The notes: generated by a model not told the origin, from the letters alone. Positions 51,560 through 61,582 are shown, numbered from the stretch's first letter. The stretch is DNA of 64,000 bases from JAJDOD01 sp050299835 (GCA_050299835.1 JBNKWP010000012.1:1-64000), one strand, 5' to 3'. Translations and numbers: made by a program.

Positions 51560-52870
51560 CTAGTGAACGATCTTCTCTTCCTTGACGAACATGTTCGCCC
51601 AGGCGCGGTCGATCAATTCCGGCGACATCTGATAGGGGATGCCTTCGAACTCGCAGATCGCGATCATCTGGTCGATCAGGAAGATCGGCTGATAGTTGGC
51701 GTAGATGTTGTCGATGGTCGGGTACTTGTTCTTGATCAGATAGACCAGCGTGTCCTCGTCCAGCGGCATCTTCCGCTTCCGCGCCACCATGGCGAAGATC
51801 TTCAGGTAGTCTTCCTGTTCCGGCCCGTCGATCTTGATCTTGAAGAAGATCCGGCGAAGGGCCGCTTTGTCGAAGATCTCGTTCGGGTGGAAGTTGGTGG
51901 AGAAGATCACCAGCGTGTCGAAGGGCACCTCGAACTTTTCGCCCGATTGCAGGGCAAGGATGTCCTTGGCTTCTTCCAGCGGAACGATCCAGCGGTTGAC
52001 CAGCGCCTGCGGCGGTTCTTCCTGACGACCAAGGTCGTCCACGATGAAGATGCCGCCGGTGGATTTCAGCTGCAACGGCGCCTGATAGGTCCGCGCCGTG
52101 GGGTTATAGACAAGGTCGAGCATCGACAGCGACAATTCACCACCGGTGATCACGGTCGGACGCTCGCACAGCACATAGCGCGTGTCATAGCGGTTCGACG
52201 TGCGGCGCAGCGAATTGGGGTCGTCCACCTGTTCCTCGGCGGCCGTATGCACGATCGGGTCATAGACCGTGATGACCTGCCCGGAATATTCAATAGCGCG
52301 GGGGACATAGATCTTGTCGCCAAGCGCGTCGCGGATACCGTTCGAGATCGACGATTTACCGTTGCCCGGCGGCCCGTACATCAGGATCGAACGCCCGGCT
52401 GAGACGGCGGGCCCGAGATGGTCGAGCAACTCGTCGGGAATGATGAGGTGGCCCATCGCGCCCAGCAACTGATCGCGGGTGACCTGGATGTTGCGGATCG
52501 ACTGACGCTTGACCTGTTCGGCGTAAACCTCCAGCGGCACCGGCATTGCGCCGTAATATTCCGATTGCGCCAGCGCATCCATCGCGCGCGCCTTGCCCGC
52601 ATCTGTCAGCTCGAACCCCATCTCCCCGCCGGAGTTGGCGTGGAGCGTACCGGTCGCCTGCACCAGCTTCTGTTCGCGGGCAAGGTCGATCAGTTCCTGC
52701 GTAACCGGCAAGGGCAGGCACATCGCCCGGGCAAGCTCGCTCGCGGCATCGAGGTTCATGCGGAACATCGTCTTCAGAAGGATGTCGCGCATCATCACGA
52801 TCGGAAGTTTCATGCCATCAAGCGACCGCGGCGCCGGCGGAGCAATGACGTTCTGGTTTTCCATGTTCAT
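51560..52870 (-). CDS. AAA ATPase next to the tad locus
   Basis: A 436-residue cytosolic ATPase. The first 140 residues look like a winged-helix region; the AAA core has Walker A LMYGPPGNGKSSISNG, Walker B GGIFIVDDLGRQ, sensor LVIFSTNFHP and arginine finger near LRRIFFKIKI. ATG 52870 begins MNMENQNV. Homologues are common beside tad/cpa genes in Rhodobacteraceae, suggesting a role in pilus control or assembly, but no function is established here. Confidence 0.82.
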   Translation of the reverse strand: MNMENQNVIAPPAPRSLDGMKLPIVMMRDILLKTMFRMNLDAASELARAMCLPLPVTQELIDLAREQKLVQATGTLHANSGGEMGFELTDAGKARAMDALAQSEYYGAMPVPLEVYAEQVKRQSIRNIQVTRDQLLGAMGHLIIPDELLDHLGPAVSAGRSILMYGPPGNGKSSISNGIRDALGDKIYVPRAIEYSGQVITVYDPIVHTAAEEQVDDPNSLRRTSNRYDTRYVLCERPTVITGGELSLSMLDLVYNPTARTYQAPLQLKSTGGIFIVDDLGRQEEPPQALVNRWIVPLEEAKDILALQSGEKFEVPFDTLVIFSTNFHPNEIFDKAALRRIFFKIKIDGPEQEDYLKIFAMVARKRKMPLDEDTLVYLIKNKYPTIDNIYANYQPIFLIDQMIAICEFEGIPYQMSPELIDRAWANMFVKEEKIVH

Positions 52871-53008
52871 GGGGTAAACCCTGCCTCCACAAAAGAAATT
52901 CGTGACGCGCCCCGTCGTTGCCCGATTTTGAACAATAAACGTTGGCACACCTGTTCGGAGACCTTCATGCCGGGTTATTGTGGCCAAAAAATGGAAAAAG
53001 GAAGAGGA

Positions 53009-54628
53009 ATGGGCAGGGCTGAGCCGTTGCTTCTGACGGGGATTTTCGTTGTTTTCGTTGCGCTCTACGGTGCGCTGCCCTGGCTTGCGGGGGGGCTCTA
53101 CCTCGATACTCACGAGGGCGACAGTTACCACCTGATGGACATCCTGACGCGGATGCAGCGGGGGGCAGTGCCACATATCGACTTCGTCACGCCTCTGGGC
53201 GCATTGGGGCTCTGGCCGACAGTTTGGCTGCTGAAGGCGGGTCTGTCAGCGGGGGCCGCGCTGATCCTGTCGCAACTGGGGTTTGCCTTCTGTTTGTTGC
53301 CCTTTGTGGCCTATGCGGCGGCCACGCGTCTGAATTGGGCGCTGGCGCTGTTTTTCGGGCTCTCCACGCTCGGCCTCGTCCTGGCGCTGAGCTATGGGAC
53401 AGCAATATCTGGTGTCGGCATTTCGATGCATTACAACCGTTGGGCCTGGGCGGTGTCGTTTACACTATTACTGCTTGCCTTGGTTCCGGCGCGCAGGGTG
53501 TCGCGGCCCCGTGTCGACGGTGCCCTTATCGGCGCTCTGACTGCGGCCTTGCTGCTTCTGAAGGCCACGTATTTTGTAGCATTCCTGCCGGTTGCGGCGA
53601 TTGCGCTCTGGCAGATGCACAAGGCCAGGGGGCTGGCTGCGGCGCTGCTGTCCGGTTCACTCATCGCCGGCGTTATCACGCTGATCCATGGTGTGGGGTA
53701 CTGGCTGGGATACATTCATGACCTGCAACTGGTCAGCAGAACGGAGGTCCGGCCCTTTGTCGGCATGTCCTTCGATCAGATTGCCGCGGAGCCGACCCAT
53801 CTGGGGGCGACATTGGCGGGTATTGCCGCTGTTCTGGTCATCCGGAGGGCGGTTCCGGGACTGACCGGACTGGCGGTTCTCCTGCTGATCCCCGGCTTCA
53901 TGTTCATCACATACCAGAATTTCGGCAACGATCCCCAGTGGCTGATATTCCTGCCCGTTCTCCTCCTCGCCTTGCGGCCCGGCATGGAGGGCGAGATCTT
54001 CGGAACCGGAGCGGCCCGCGTGGCCTCGATCACGTCGGTGGCGGCCTTTGCGTTGTTCTTCCCGTCTTTTTCCAACATGTCGCTGTCCCCCGTGTCACAT
54101 CTGAGCCTCGACAAGTCCAATTTCGTGCCGATGTTTCCCGAGAGTGCGGGGCATCAGGACCTGCTCATCCGGAAGGACCGCGCCTATATGATGACGGCGC
54201 AGATCTACCGGGATCAGGAACCGGGTCCTTGGACGCAATACGCGGCGCTCGCAGAACGGTCGGAGATTCCGGAGTTTCAGCGGATACGCTTTCCCTATTG
54301 CGAGTGGATGGCAGGCAGCCGGGCCATGTTCGAAACCCTGGGCGCCGATCTGGCGGAAGCCGGATTGCCCCAGGGCGCAAAGCTGTTCACTACCGATTTG
54401 GTGGCGGCCTATTGGTTCTTCGCGCCGGTCGCACCGCCGCAGGGCAGCGCGCCATGGTATTACGGTGAACTCAGCGGGCTGGAGGACACCGATTATGTGA
54501 TGGTTCCAAAATGCACCTTCTCGACACGGGTTCGGAACATCATACTCGGCGAGTTGGAGGCCTCGGACTTCCAGTTCACGCTGGTGCGCAACAACGATCT
54601 GATGGCGCTCTTCCGCGTCAGCCGTTGA
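53009..54628 (+). CDS. Polytopic membrane protein of glycosyltransferase-like type
   Basis: A 539-residue inner-membrane protein with about ten helices in the first 340 residues and a C-terminal soluble part. The acidic loop after helix one, LYLDTHEGDSYHLMDILTR, resembles the catalytic loop of GT-C-type glycosyltransferases, which suggests a lipid-linked sugar substrate, but the match is only topological. ATG 53009 sits behind AAGGAAG; earlier in-frame starts at 52991 and 52967 lack such a site. The gene lies between the AAA ATPase and prepilin peptidase genes and overlaps the latter by 11 bases at the 3-prime ends. Confidence 0.7.
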   Translation: MGRAEPLLLTGIFVVFVALYGALPWLAGGLYLDTHEGDSYHLMDILTRMQRGAVPHIDFVTPLGALGLWPTVWLLKAGLSAGAALILSQLGFAFCLLPFVAYAAATRLNWALALFFGLSTLGLVLALSYGTAISGVGISMHYNRWAWAVSFTLLLLALVPARRVSRPRVDGALIGALTAALLLLKATYFVAFLPVAAIALWQMHKARGLAAALLSGSLIAGVITLIHGVGYWLGYIHDLQLVSRTEVRPFVGMSFDQIAAEPTHLGATLAGIAAVLVIRRAVPGLTGLAVLLLIPGFMFITYQNFGNDPQWLIFLPVLLLALRPGMEGEIFGTGAARVASITSVAAFALFFPSFSNMSLSPVSHLSLDKSNFVPMFPESAGHQDLLIRKDRAYMMTAQIYRDQEPGPWTQYAALAERSEIPEFQRIRFPYCEWMAGSRAMFETLGADLAEAGLPQGAKLFTTDLVAAYWFFAPVAPPQGSAPWYYGELSGLEDTDYVMVPKCTFSTRVRNIILGELEASDFQFTLVRNNDLMALFRVSR

Positions 54629-55136
54629 AGAACGCGATCAGGAGGTATCCCGCCAGGGCGGGCGCAAGTCCGAAGCCGAAGGGAAACTTGCGCTTTCTGA
54701 ACGAACGGTCTTGGTCCACGGTGAAGCTTTCCCAATCGGGAAGCCGCTTCCGGATGAACGGCGTGTAACGCATCAGGCTGTGGAGCGCGAGGGCCGCAAA
54801 CGTGGTGCCGGACAGCAAAAGCGCGAAGAAACCCAGGTCCGGCAGGGCGATGAACGGTGCCATCGCGGCGGCGAATTTGGCATCGCCGGCACCGAAGCCG
54901 ATCGAGATGGTCAGCAGGAACCCGATCACCAGCATCACGCCGAAGTGGGCGTATCGCCAGAGATAGTCGGAAAACGGCAGCGCGATGAGGCCAACGACGA
55001 CAAAGACCGCCAAAAGGGCGAGGACCGCCACGTTCGGGATCTTCATCGTCGTGAAATCCGTCCAGATAACCCACAGGCAGATGGGAAGCACGAATGGCAA
55101 AAACCAGGCGGCCGTGGTCCAGTCCGTCACTAGCAT
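54618..55136 (-). CDS. cpaA: Prepilin peptidase CpaA (TadV)
   Basis: A 172-residue aspartic membrane peptidase with about six helices. The two catalytic aspartates are in WVIWTDFTTMKIPN and the signature GFGAGDAKFAAAM. It cleaves the leader of Flp pilin and pseudopilins and is the short form without methyltransferase domain. It is the last gene of the tad run on this strand, 11 bases after the TPR lipoprotein gene. No flp pilin gene is in the window. Confidence 0.93.
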   Translation of the reverse strand: MLVTDWTTAAWFLPFVLPICLWVIWTDFTTMKIPNVAVLALLAVFVVVGLIALPFSDYLWRYAHFGVMLVIGFLLTISIGFGAGDAKFAAAMAPFIALPDLGFFALLLSGTTFAALALHSLMRYTPFIRKRLPDWESFTVDQDRSFRKRKFPFGFGLAPALAGYLLIAFFNG

Positions 55137-55147
55137 GTAAGGGGCCC

Positions 55148-56041
55148 TCAGCCTTCGGTCACGGATATGGTCGCAGCCGCGGATCCGTCGTTATCCAAGG
55201 CTTCCAGGCTACGTACAGCCGCCTCGAAGAACTGCGGATGAGTGTCGATGGCGTCAGAAAGAAGCGCCTTGCCGGTGTTCAGGTCGCCCTGCTTGATCGC
55301 CGACAGAGCAGCCGTATGCAGAAGCTGCGCCCGTTCGGTCTGGCTCATAGGGATGACGGGCATTTCGTATTTCCGCTGGGCAGCCCGTGCCAGAACCAGG
55401 TTGTTCTTGGCAGTGAACATGCTGCTGTCATAGGACAGCGCCTCGGAAAACAGTTTCTCGGCTCCGGCATAGTCACCGCGTGTCAGCTTGGAGAATCCCC
55501 AGTTGTTCAACGTACCTGATGGCTTTGTCGTCAGCCCAACGGCGATTTCATAGAAACTGTCGGCCTTCTTCCATTGCTTCTTGCTGTCGGCGACCATCGC
55601 CTCCAGACGATAGCGCTTGAAGGTCTCATGTGTGGGCGGGATGCTGTTGAGCTGGGCCTCGGCCTCGTCCCAGTCGTTCGCCCGGATCAGCGCATCCGCA
55701 TAGTTCACCCGGTCTTCGTTGCTCGCACCCGGCATGGACACGACCTTCTTCCACGCCGCGGTCGCTTCGGTCGACTTGTTGGCCCGGACCAGCGATTTCG
55801 CCAAGCCGCGTTGCAGGTCGATGCGACCGGGGTTCTGGGCGGCGGTCCGCCGGAAATACTCCACGGACTCGCTGGGGTCCGCGGCCGACAGCATCACCTC
55901 GTTGAGGTTGGTGTCGTCGATGACGTTGACGTCCCTGAGGGCCTGTTCCACTTCGGCATCGCTCATGCCGCCGCCGCCACCACAGGCGGAAAGTACAAAA
56001 AGACCACCAATACAAATGGTTAGAAGTCCTGGGCGTTGCAT
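55148..56041 (-). CDS. tadD: TPR lipoprotein, TadD-like
   Basis: A 297-residue outer-membrane-type lipoprotein. The lipobox is VLSAC followed by a glycine run; the body is tetratricopeptide-rich (RVNYADALIRANDWDEAEAQ, LNNWGFSKLTRGDYAGAEKL). TadD-type proteins help assemble the secretin. ATG 56041 has AAGGGACG upstream. It follows the second TPR lipoprotein gene. Confidence 0.85.
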   Translation of the reverse strand: MQRPGLLTICIGGLFVLSACGGGGGMSDAEVEQALRDVNVIDDTNLNEVMLSAADPSESVEYFRRTAAQNPGRIDLQRGLAKSLVRANKSTEATAAWKKVVSMPGASNEDRVNYADALIRANDWDEAEAQLNSIPPTHETFKRYRLEAMVADSKKQWKKADSFYEIAVGLTTKPSGTLNNWGFSKLTRGDYAGAEKLFSEALSYDSSMFTAKNNLVLARAAQRKYEMPVIPMSQTERAQLLHTAALSAIKQGDLNTGKALLSDAIDTHPQFFEAAVRSLEALDNDGSAAATISVTEG

Positions 56042-56086
56042 ATCTTCGTCCCTTGCTGCTCGCGTCCGCCCGTTTTGCCCCAATTG

Positions 56087-56659
56087 TTACGGGGTCTCAG
56101 GTGTTTCGAGGATCCGGTAAACTCCAGGACCGCGACGCACCAGGCGAAACTCTTCGGGCGCAGAATAGGTCGGATCTTCTCGTTTTGCGAGTGCCAAGCT
56201 CAGGTTTTGACGAATTTCGGCACTTTGGCCACTGTCGAGTGCGAAGGCGAGTTCGAAGACACGGCTGGCCTCGCCATAGTTGCCGCGCTCCATCAGCACC
56301 ACGCCCAGATTGTTCCAGGCCGGCGGGAAGGTTTCGTCCACCTGAGTGGCGCGGCGCAGGATGGTTTCGGCCTGCCCGAGGCGTCCGAGTTGCAGGTTGG
56401 CGGACCCGATGGCGGACAGCACGTCAACGGTAAGGCCCTGCTCGGCGGCGGCGCGGTAATAGGCGTCGAGCGCAAGTTCGTATTGACCGGCTTTCATCAG
56501 ACGGTGACCGACGATCAGCCCATCGACCGCCTCTTCGCCCTCGGCCACGCCTGCCGGAGCATAGACACCGCTGTCATCAGTGCCAAAGCCGCCCGCGGTA
56601 TCGCAGGCGGCCAGTGCCGTGAATGCCAGCGCTGCCAGCGTTCGGGATATATGCGCCAT
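56087..56659 (-). CDS. Second TPR lipoprotein of the tad locus
   Basis: A 190-residue lipoprotein with lipobox LAAC and two or three TPR units (GQYELALDAYYRAAAEQGL, PPAWNNLGVVLMERGNYGEA). It lies between tadC and the longer TadD-like protein, so two TadD-like proteins occur in tandem, a usual state in this family. Roles are probably complementary in secretin placement. Confidence 0.83.
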   Translation of the reverse strand: MAHISRTLAALAFTALAACDTAGGFGTDDSGVYAPAGVAEGEEAVDGLIVGHRLMKAGQYELALDAYYRAAAEQGLTVDVLSAIGSANLQLGRLGQAETILRRATQVDETFPPAWNNLGVVLMERGNYGEASRVFELAFALDSGQSAEIRQNLSLALAKREDPTYSAPEEFRLVRRGPGVYRILETPETP

Positions 56660-56667
56660 GTGCCCCT

Positions 56668-57669
56668 TTAGAAGCTGACCGAACTCAGTGTCACCGCAAT
56701 GTCGTAGATCGAGGGACCGATCAGGATGATTAACAGCGGCGGCACCGTGAGCATCATTGTGGCAAGGGTCAGTTTCGTGGGCAAGGTGTTTGCTTTTTCC
56801 TCTGCCCGCATGATGCGTTTATCACGCATTTCCGCAGAGAAGACGCGCAGCGCCTCAGAGATCGACGTACCGAAACTCGCCGACTGGATCAGAACGGTCA
56901 CGAAGCTGGCCACATCGGGGACGCCCGCGCGTTCGGACATGTCGCGCAGCACGCTGGTCTTGTCCTTGCCGGCCTTCATCTCGTTGGCGACCGTTTCGTA
57001 CTCCTCGGCAAGCGCGGGGTAGCCAGCCTTGATTTCGCGGCTGACCCGGATGATCGCCTGGTCGAGCGACTGGCCCGCTTCGACGCAAACCAGCATCATG
57101 TCGAGGCTGTCAGGGAAGCCATTGGTGATCTCTTCCTGCCGCGACTGTTGACGCTTGGTCACCCAGTATTTGGGCAGCATGTAGCCGACGACGCCGGGAA
57201 TGATGATCGAACCGATCATCGCCTGAAGCGACGGCTCGCCGGTGACGCTGGAATAAATGGCGTAAAGCGCACCCAGCAGCAGGAAGGCACAGCCACCCAG
57301 GAACTGCAGGAAGTGATAGGTCCGGACCGCGTCCTTGGAACGGTAGCCCGCCTGAAGCAGCTTCAGCCTGGTGGCGGAATAGGCTTTTGCATCCTGCGGT
57401 TCCAGAAAGCTGGAATACTTGTCCAGCTTGTTGATGCCTTTGCCCTTGCCGCGGCGCAGGCGGGGACCTTCGCCATCCTCCTTGCCGCCGGAACGCGCGT
57501 CATGCTTGAGTTGCGCGAATGGGTCCTTTTCCTTCTTCAGCATGATCGGCAGGGTCAGCAGGATCAGGAACATGCCGAGCACGCCGATGATGAGAAGCGG
57601 ACCAAGGTCGCCGAAATTCTCGGTGAGCCAGGTGTTGGCCGTCTCGTAGAGGTTAGTCACCATTTCCAT
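56668..57669 (-). CDS. tadC: Type II secretion F-domain protein TadC
   Basis: A 333-residue inner-membrane platform protein with a first helix (about 18-40), a cytosolic domain and the T2SS-F domain (about 190-320) containing PDSLDMMLVCVEAGQSLDQA. With TadB it forms the membrane platform turned by CpaF. It starts five bases after tadB. Confidence 0.93.
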   Translation of the reverse strand: MEMVTNLYETANTWLTENFGDLGPLLIIGVLGMFLILLTLPIMLKKEKDPFAQLKHDARSGGKEDGEGPRLRRGKGKGINKLDKYSSFLEPQDAKAYSATRLKLLQAGYRSKDAVRTYHFLQFLGGCAFLLLGALYAIYSSVTGEPSLQAMIGSIIIPGVVGYMLPKYWVTKRQQSRQEEITNGFPDSLDMMLVCVEAGQSLDQAIIRVSREIKAGYPALAEEYETVANEMKAGKDKTSVLRDMSERAGVPDVASFVTVLIQSASFGTSISEALRVFSAEMRDKRIMRAEEKANTLPTKLTLATMMLTVPPLLIILIGPSIYDIAVTLSSVSF

Positions 57670-57673
57670 CGGT

Positions 57674-58642
57674 TCAGACCTTGATGTTCACAAGCATGCG
57701 CATGACGAAGATGTTGGCGACAAGGAAGGCCGCAACGATCAGACAGGCGGGGATGAAATAGGCCGTCTCTTTCACGTCGTCATAATAGTTCGGCTGGATG
57801 ACGTTGATCATCACAAGCGCCAGGATCGGGAAGATCGACAGGAACATGCCCGACCATTTGGCTTCCGCCGTGATCGCCTTGACCCGCCGGAACAGCTTGA
57901 AGCGCGAGCGGACGACCTTGGCCAGACCGTCCAGGATCTCGGCGAGGTTACCGCCCGAGGTCTGCTGGATGGTCACGGCCACGGCGAGGAAGCGCAAATC
58001 CTGCATGTCGATCCGTTCCGCCATGTGTTTCAGCGCTTCACCGATGTCGCGGCCATAGGAGGCCTCGTCCGAGATCACACCCATCTCCGTGCCGAGCGGG
58101 TCGGGCACTTCGCGGGCAACGATCTGCAAGGCAGACGCGAAAGGGTGACCGACGCGCAGCGAACGCACCATCAATTCGACCGCTTCCGGAAGCTGCTCTT
58201 CCAGCATTCCAAGACGTTTCTTCGCCGTGTTGTTGACCCAGACGAAGACCGCGCCGACACCCATCACGACGGAGATCACGATGCGGATGATCAGCGACGC
58301 GCCGGTGCCGAAGGTCAGAAGGAAGAAGGCGACCACGGTCAGAACCGCCATCACCATGATCAACTGGCCCGGCGTGAAGGCGATATTGGCCTTTTGCGCC
58401 TTGTCGGCAAGGATCGCGTAAAGCGGGATCGAGCGCGAGCTCATATGCTGGCTCATCTCCTTGCGGAGTTGTTCCAGCACCTGTTCGCGTCCGGCGCCCT
58501 TTTCGAGCATCTCCAGACGGCGGTTCACGCGGTTGTTCAGCGAAATCGACTTGCCGAAAACCGTCAGATAGATGCCCTGCACAAGGGCAAGGACCGCCAG
58601 GAAAATAAGGCCGTAGATTAGCGGTTCTGCAGAAATCACCAT
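57674..58642 (-). CDS. tadB: Type II secretion F-domain protein TadB
   Basis: A 322-residue platform protein with N-terminal helix, two central helices (about 90-140) and a C-terminal T2SS-F domain containing LPEAVELMVRSLRVGHPFAS and IQQTSGGNLAEILDGLAKVV. The pair TadB-TadC is as in Caulobacter and Aggregatibacter tad loci. It follows cpaF by six bases. Confidence 0.94.
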   Translation of the reverse strand: MVISAEPLIYGLIFLAVLALVQGIYLTVFGKSISLNNRVNRRLEMLEKGAGREQVLEQLRKEMSQHMSSRSIPLYAILADKAQKANIAFTPGQLIMVMAVLTVVAFFLLTFGTGASLIIRIVISVVMGVGAVFVWVNNTAKKRLGMLEEQLPEAVELMVRSLRVGHPFASALQIVAREVPDPLGTEMGVISDEASYGRDIGEALKHMAERIDMQDLRFLAVAVTIQQTSGGNLAEILDGLAKVVRSRFKLFRRVKAITAEAKWSGMFLSIFPILALVMINVIQPNYYDDVKETAYFIPACLIVAAFLVANIFVMRMLVNIKV

Positions 58643-58648
58643 GTCGCG

Positions 58649-60103
58649 TTACTCCGCCGCGAAGGGTTCGAAGATTGCCGACGGCAGATCGTAGCCCCAC
58701 ATCTTGAAACGTTCCGAGAAGTGGCTGCGCACCCCTGTCGCCGTGAAATGCCCGATGATCTTGTTGTCGGGTGTCAGGCCCACGCGTTGATAGCGGAAGA
58801 CCTCCTGCATCGAGATCACCTCGCCCTCCATGCCGGTCACTTCGGTGATCGAAACCATGCGGCGCGAACCATCCTGCAGACGCGAGGCCTGCACGATCAG
58901 GTTCACAGCCGAGGAGATTTGCGAGCGCACCGCCTTCAGCGGCATCTCGATCCCAGCCATCGCGATCATGTTTTCCAGACGCGCGACGGAGTCGCGAGCG
59001 GAGTTGGCGTGGATCGTGGTCATCGAACCGTCGTGGCCGGTGTTCATGGCCTGAAGCATGTCGATAACTTCCTCGCCCCGCGTTTCCCCGACGATGATGC
59101 GGTCGGGACGCATACGAAGCGCGTTTCGGAGACAGTCGCGCTGGGTGACGGCACCTTTGCCTTCCACGTTGGGCGGGCGGCTTTCCATCCGGCCCACATG
59201 GGTCTGCTGAAGCTGAAGTTCCGCCGTATCCTCGATCGTCAGGATGCGTTCGTCATTGTCGATGAAGGAGGACAGAGCGTTGAGTGTGGTGGTCTTACCC
59301 GAACCGGTACCGCCGGAGACGATGACGTTCAGTCGGGTTGCCACCGCGGCCTGAAGATAGGCCGCCATTTCCTCGGTGAAGGCACCGAAGTTGACAAGAT
59401 CGTCAACCGCCAGCTTTTCCTTCTTGAATTTACGAATGGAAACGAGCGAGCCGTCCACCGCAATCGGCGGGACCATGGCGTTGAAACGCGACCCGTCGGC
59501 AAGACGGGCGTCGACGTAAGGGTTCGATTCATCGACGCGACGACCGACGGCGGAGACGATCTTGTCGATGATCCGCAGCAGGTGGCGTTCGTCCTTGAAG
59601 GTGATCTCTGTCAGTTGCAGCCGCCCGGCGCGTTCGACGAAGATTTGTTGCGGGCCGTTGACCAGAATATCGTTGACCGTGTCGTCTTTCAGAAGCGGCT
59701 CAAGCGGACCCAGGCCTGTCACCTCGTCATAGAGGTCCTGGTTCAGGGTCTGCCGTTCCTCGCGGTTGAGCACGACACCCATACTGTCGAGCGCCTCGCC
59801 TGCGATGGCGACGATTTCGGCCCTCAGATCGCTTTCAGAGGCGTTTTCCAGCGCCGCGAGGTTCAGGTTGTCCAGAAGTTCCTTGTGAAGCTCCAGCTTG
59901 ATCTCGCCAAGCCGTTCCTTCCGCTTGCGCTCCTTGTCCTGCGCCTGGGCCTGGGCCGGGCTGCGACTGACATTGCGGCGCTTGACTTCTACCGCAGTCG
60001 ACTTGGGAGCAGATGAGGATACCTGACGCGACGTTTCCTGCCCGCCGGGGATGGACTTTAGGTCAGGGGAGCCCTGATTGCCCTTTTTATATTTCGAAAA
60101 CAA
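58649..60103 (-). CDS. cpaF: Tad secretion ATPase CpaF (TadA)
   Basis: A 484-residue secretion ATPase. Walker A is VSGGTGSGKTTTLNAL, the Asp box is ILTIEDTAELQLQQTHVGR, the Walker B region RMRPDRIIVGETRGEEVIDM, and the His box GHDGSMTTIHANS. The first 90 residues form a basic linker and an N-terminal domain. It powers assembly and perhaps retraction of Flp pili. A 19-base gap separates it from cpaE. Confidence 0.96.
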   Translation of the reverse strand: MFSKYKKGNQGSPDLKSIPGGQETSRQVSSSAPKSTAVEVKRRNVSRSPAQAQAQDKERKRKERLGEIKLELHKELLDNLNLAALENASESDLRAEIVAIAGEALDSMGVVLNREERQTLNQDLYDEVTGLGPLEPLLKDDTVNDILVNGPQQIFVERAGRLQLTEITFKDERHLLRIIDKIVSAVGRRVDESNPYVDARLADGSRFNAMVPPIAVDGSLVSIRKFKKEKLAVDDLVNFGAFTEEMAAYLQAAVATRLNVIVSGGTGSGKTTTLNALSSFIDNDERILTIEDTAELQLQQTHVGRMESRPPNVEGKGAVTQRDCLRNALRMRPDRIIVGETRGEEVIDMLQAMNTGHDGSMTTIHANSARDSVARLENMIAMAGIEMPLKAVRSQISSAVNLIVQASRLQDGSRRMVSITEVTGMEGEVISMQEVFRYQRVGLTPDNKIIGHFTATGVRSHFSERFKMWGYDLPSAIFEPFAAE

Positions 60104-60122
60104 GGTGTGGCTCCTTCGTCAA

Positions 60123-61379
60123 TCAGCTGCCTTCGGCAGCTGCCACGTTGGTTTCATGGATAGAGGCGGCAAGTTTCTGGATTTCCTTGCGCAGCGGATT
60201 CTTGGCGGCGACATCCGAAAGCGGGACGCCGTGATCGTTGGACTGCACGACCTGCTTGCTGCCATCCGGCATCAGCAGTTCGATCTTGATATCCAGGCTC
60301 TCGGCCATCCGCTTGATCCGGCTCTTGCCATTCAGATCGGTAAAGCCCGGTGCGCGGTTCAGCACATAGCGGAGCTTCTCGTATGGCAGCTCCTCGCCCT
60401 TCAGCGCACGGATCATCCGCAGCGTGTTCTGAGCCGACCGCATGTCCAGTTCGGTCATGGCGAAATAGACATGCGCCTCGCCCAGAACCGTCTCGGTCCA
60501 CTGCACGACCGTCCGCGGCATGTCGATGATCACGTAGTCGAAATTCGACCGCGCGATGTCGATGATCTTCTTGATGTCCTTGGATTCCACCATGTCGAGG
60601 GGGATGATCTCCGACGGTGCGGTCAGAACATGCAGCTTTTCCTGATATGCAAGCAGCGCCTGCAGGAAACTGTCGCTGTCCATCGTTTCGGTGTCCTGCA
60701 ACATCTCGAACACCGCCTCGCGTCGTGGCAGGTCGAGATAGGTGGAAACCGATCCGAATTGGAGGTCGAAATCCAGAAGGCAGACGCGAAGCGCATCGTC
60801 GCCCTCATCGATATTGGCAAGCTCCCAGGCAAGGTTGACGGCAAAAGTCGTCGCGCCGACACCGCCGGCCAGCGCGTGAATGGGCAGGACGACGCCGTCG
60901 CGGTCGCCGGTGGCTTTCAGGTTATGCGCCAGGTTCGCGGCGACCAGTTCGGCCTGGGCCGCCTTGTCGCGCATCCGCTCGATCGCGTCATGCAGCGCGC
61001 CGTCGGGAAGCGGGTAGGGGACGAATTCCTCGGCACCGAGTTTGAGAAGTTTGTGCAGCACGATCGGGCTGACTTCCTCGGCAATCACCAGCACCTTGAT
61101 CTTCTGGGAATGGGCGCGACGGACCAGATCGGCCATCAGGTCGATGGCACCCTCATCTTCCTGGTCGATGGCGAGCGCCACGAATTCCAGTTGGTCGGCT
61201 TCCGGCTGGTCAAAGAATACGGCGGCATCCTCAAGCGACAGGTCGCCCCAATTCTCGCCACACTCGTTCTCCATATCCTCAATCAGAAGATCGAAGTTCT
61301 GAACGTCCCGACTGATTGTGCAGGCGACAATTGGTTCCGCCTCATCCTGCAAAGCCGCGTTACTACTCATATCCCTCAC
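60123..61379 (-). CDS. cpaE: CpaE-like pilus localisation ATPase (TadZ)
   Basis: A 418-residue protein with an N-terminal receiver-like domain (about 40-150) lacking a clear phosphorylation pocket and a C-terminal MinD/ParA-type ATPase with AGGVGATTFAVNLAWELANI, a deviant Walker A in which the P-loop lysine is replaced (GGVGATT), as usual for TadZ/CpaE. It directs the pilus machine to its site. It starts 203 bases after the lipoprotein gene, with a terminator hairpin in between. Confidence 0.92.
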   Translation of the reverse strand: MRDMSSNAALQDEAEPIVACTISRDVQNFDLLIEDMENECGENWGDLSLEDAAVFFDQPEADQLEFVALAIDQEDEGAIDLMADLVRRAHSQKIKVLVIAEEVSPIVLHKLLKLGAEEFVPYPLPDGALHDAIERMRDKAAQAELVAANLAHNLKATGDRDGVVLPIHALAGGVGATTFAVNLAWELANIDEGDDALRVCLLDFDLQFGSVSTYLDLPRREAVFEMLQDTETMDSDSFLQALLAYQEKLHVLTAPSEIIPLDMVESKDIKKIIDIARSNFDYVIIDMPRTVVQWTETVLGEAHVYFAMTELDMRSAQNTLRMIRALKGEELPYEKLRYVLNRAPGFTDLNGKSRIKRMAESLDIKIELLMPDGSKQVVQSNDHGVPLSDVAAKNPLRKEIQKLAASIHETNVAAAEGS

Positions 61380-61513
61380 GTCCTTCCGTTCTGGGCCCCA
61401 TTCGGAACGGGGTTGGTCGGGCGATAGCGCTCTGTGGCGCAGTTCACCCTAATGATGACCAGTGACGGGCAATATTGGCGACATTGAGGCTAAAAGATCG
61501 TAATTATTCGGTA

Positions 61514-61533
61514 TTCAACAACGATCTGTTGAA
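61514..61533. repeat. Inverted repeat TTCAACA-N6-TGTTGAA
   Basis: A perfect seven-base inverted repeat sits seven bases from the terminator stem, in the region upstream of cpaE. It shares the TTCAACA/TGTTGAA word with the palindrome upstream of cpaC, so it may be an operator. Confidence 0.4.
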
Positions 61534-61540
61534 CGCAAAA

Positions 61541-61560
61541 GGGCGGCCCAAGGGCCGCCC
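61541..61560 (-). terminator. Terminator between lipoprotein gene and cpaE
   Basis: A perfect nine-base-pair stem, GGGCGGCCC with GGGCCGCCC around AA, is followed on the minus strand by TTTTGCG. It would end or weaken transcripts coming from cpaC before cpaE. Confidence 0.8.
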
Positions 61561-61582
61561 TCCTTCATTCTTTTGATGCAGA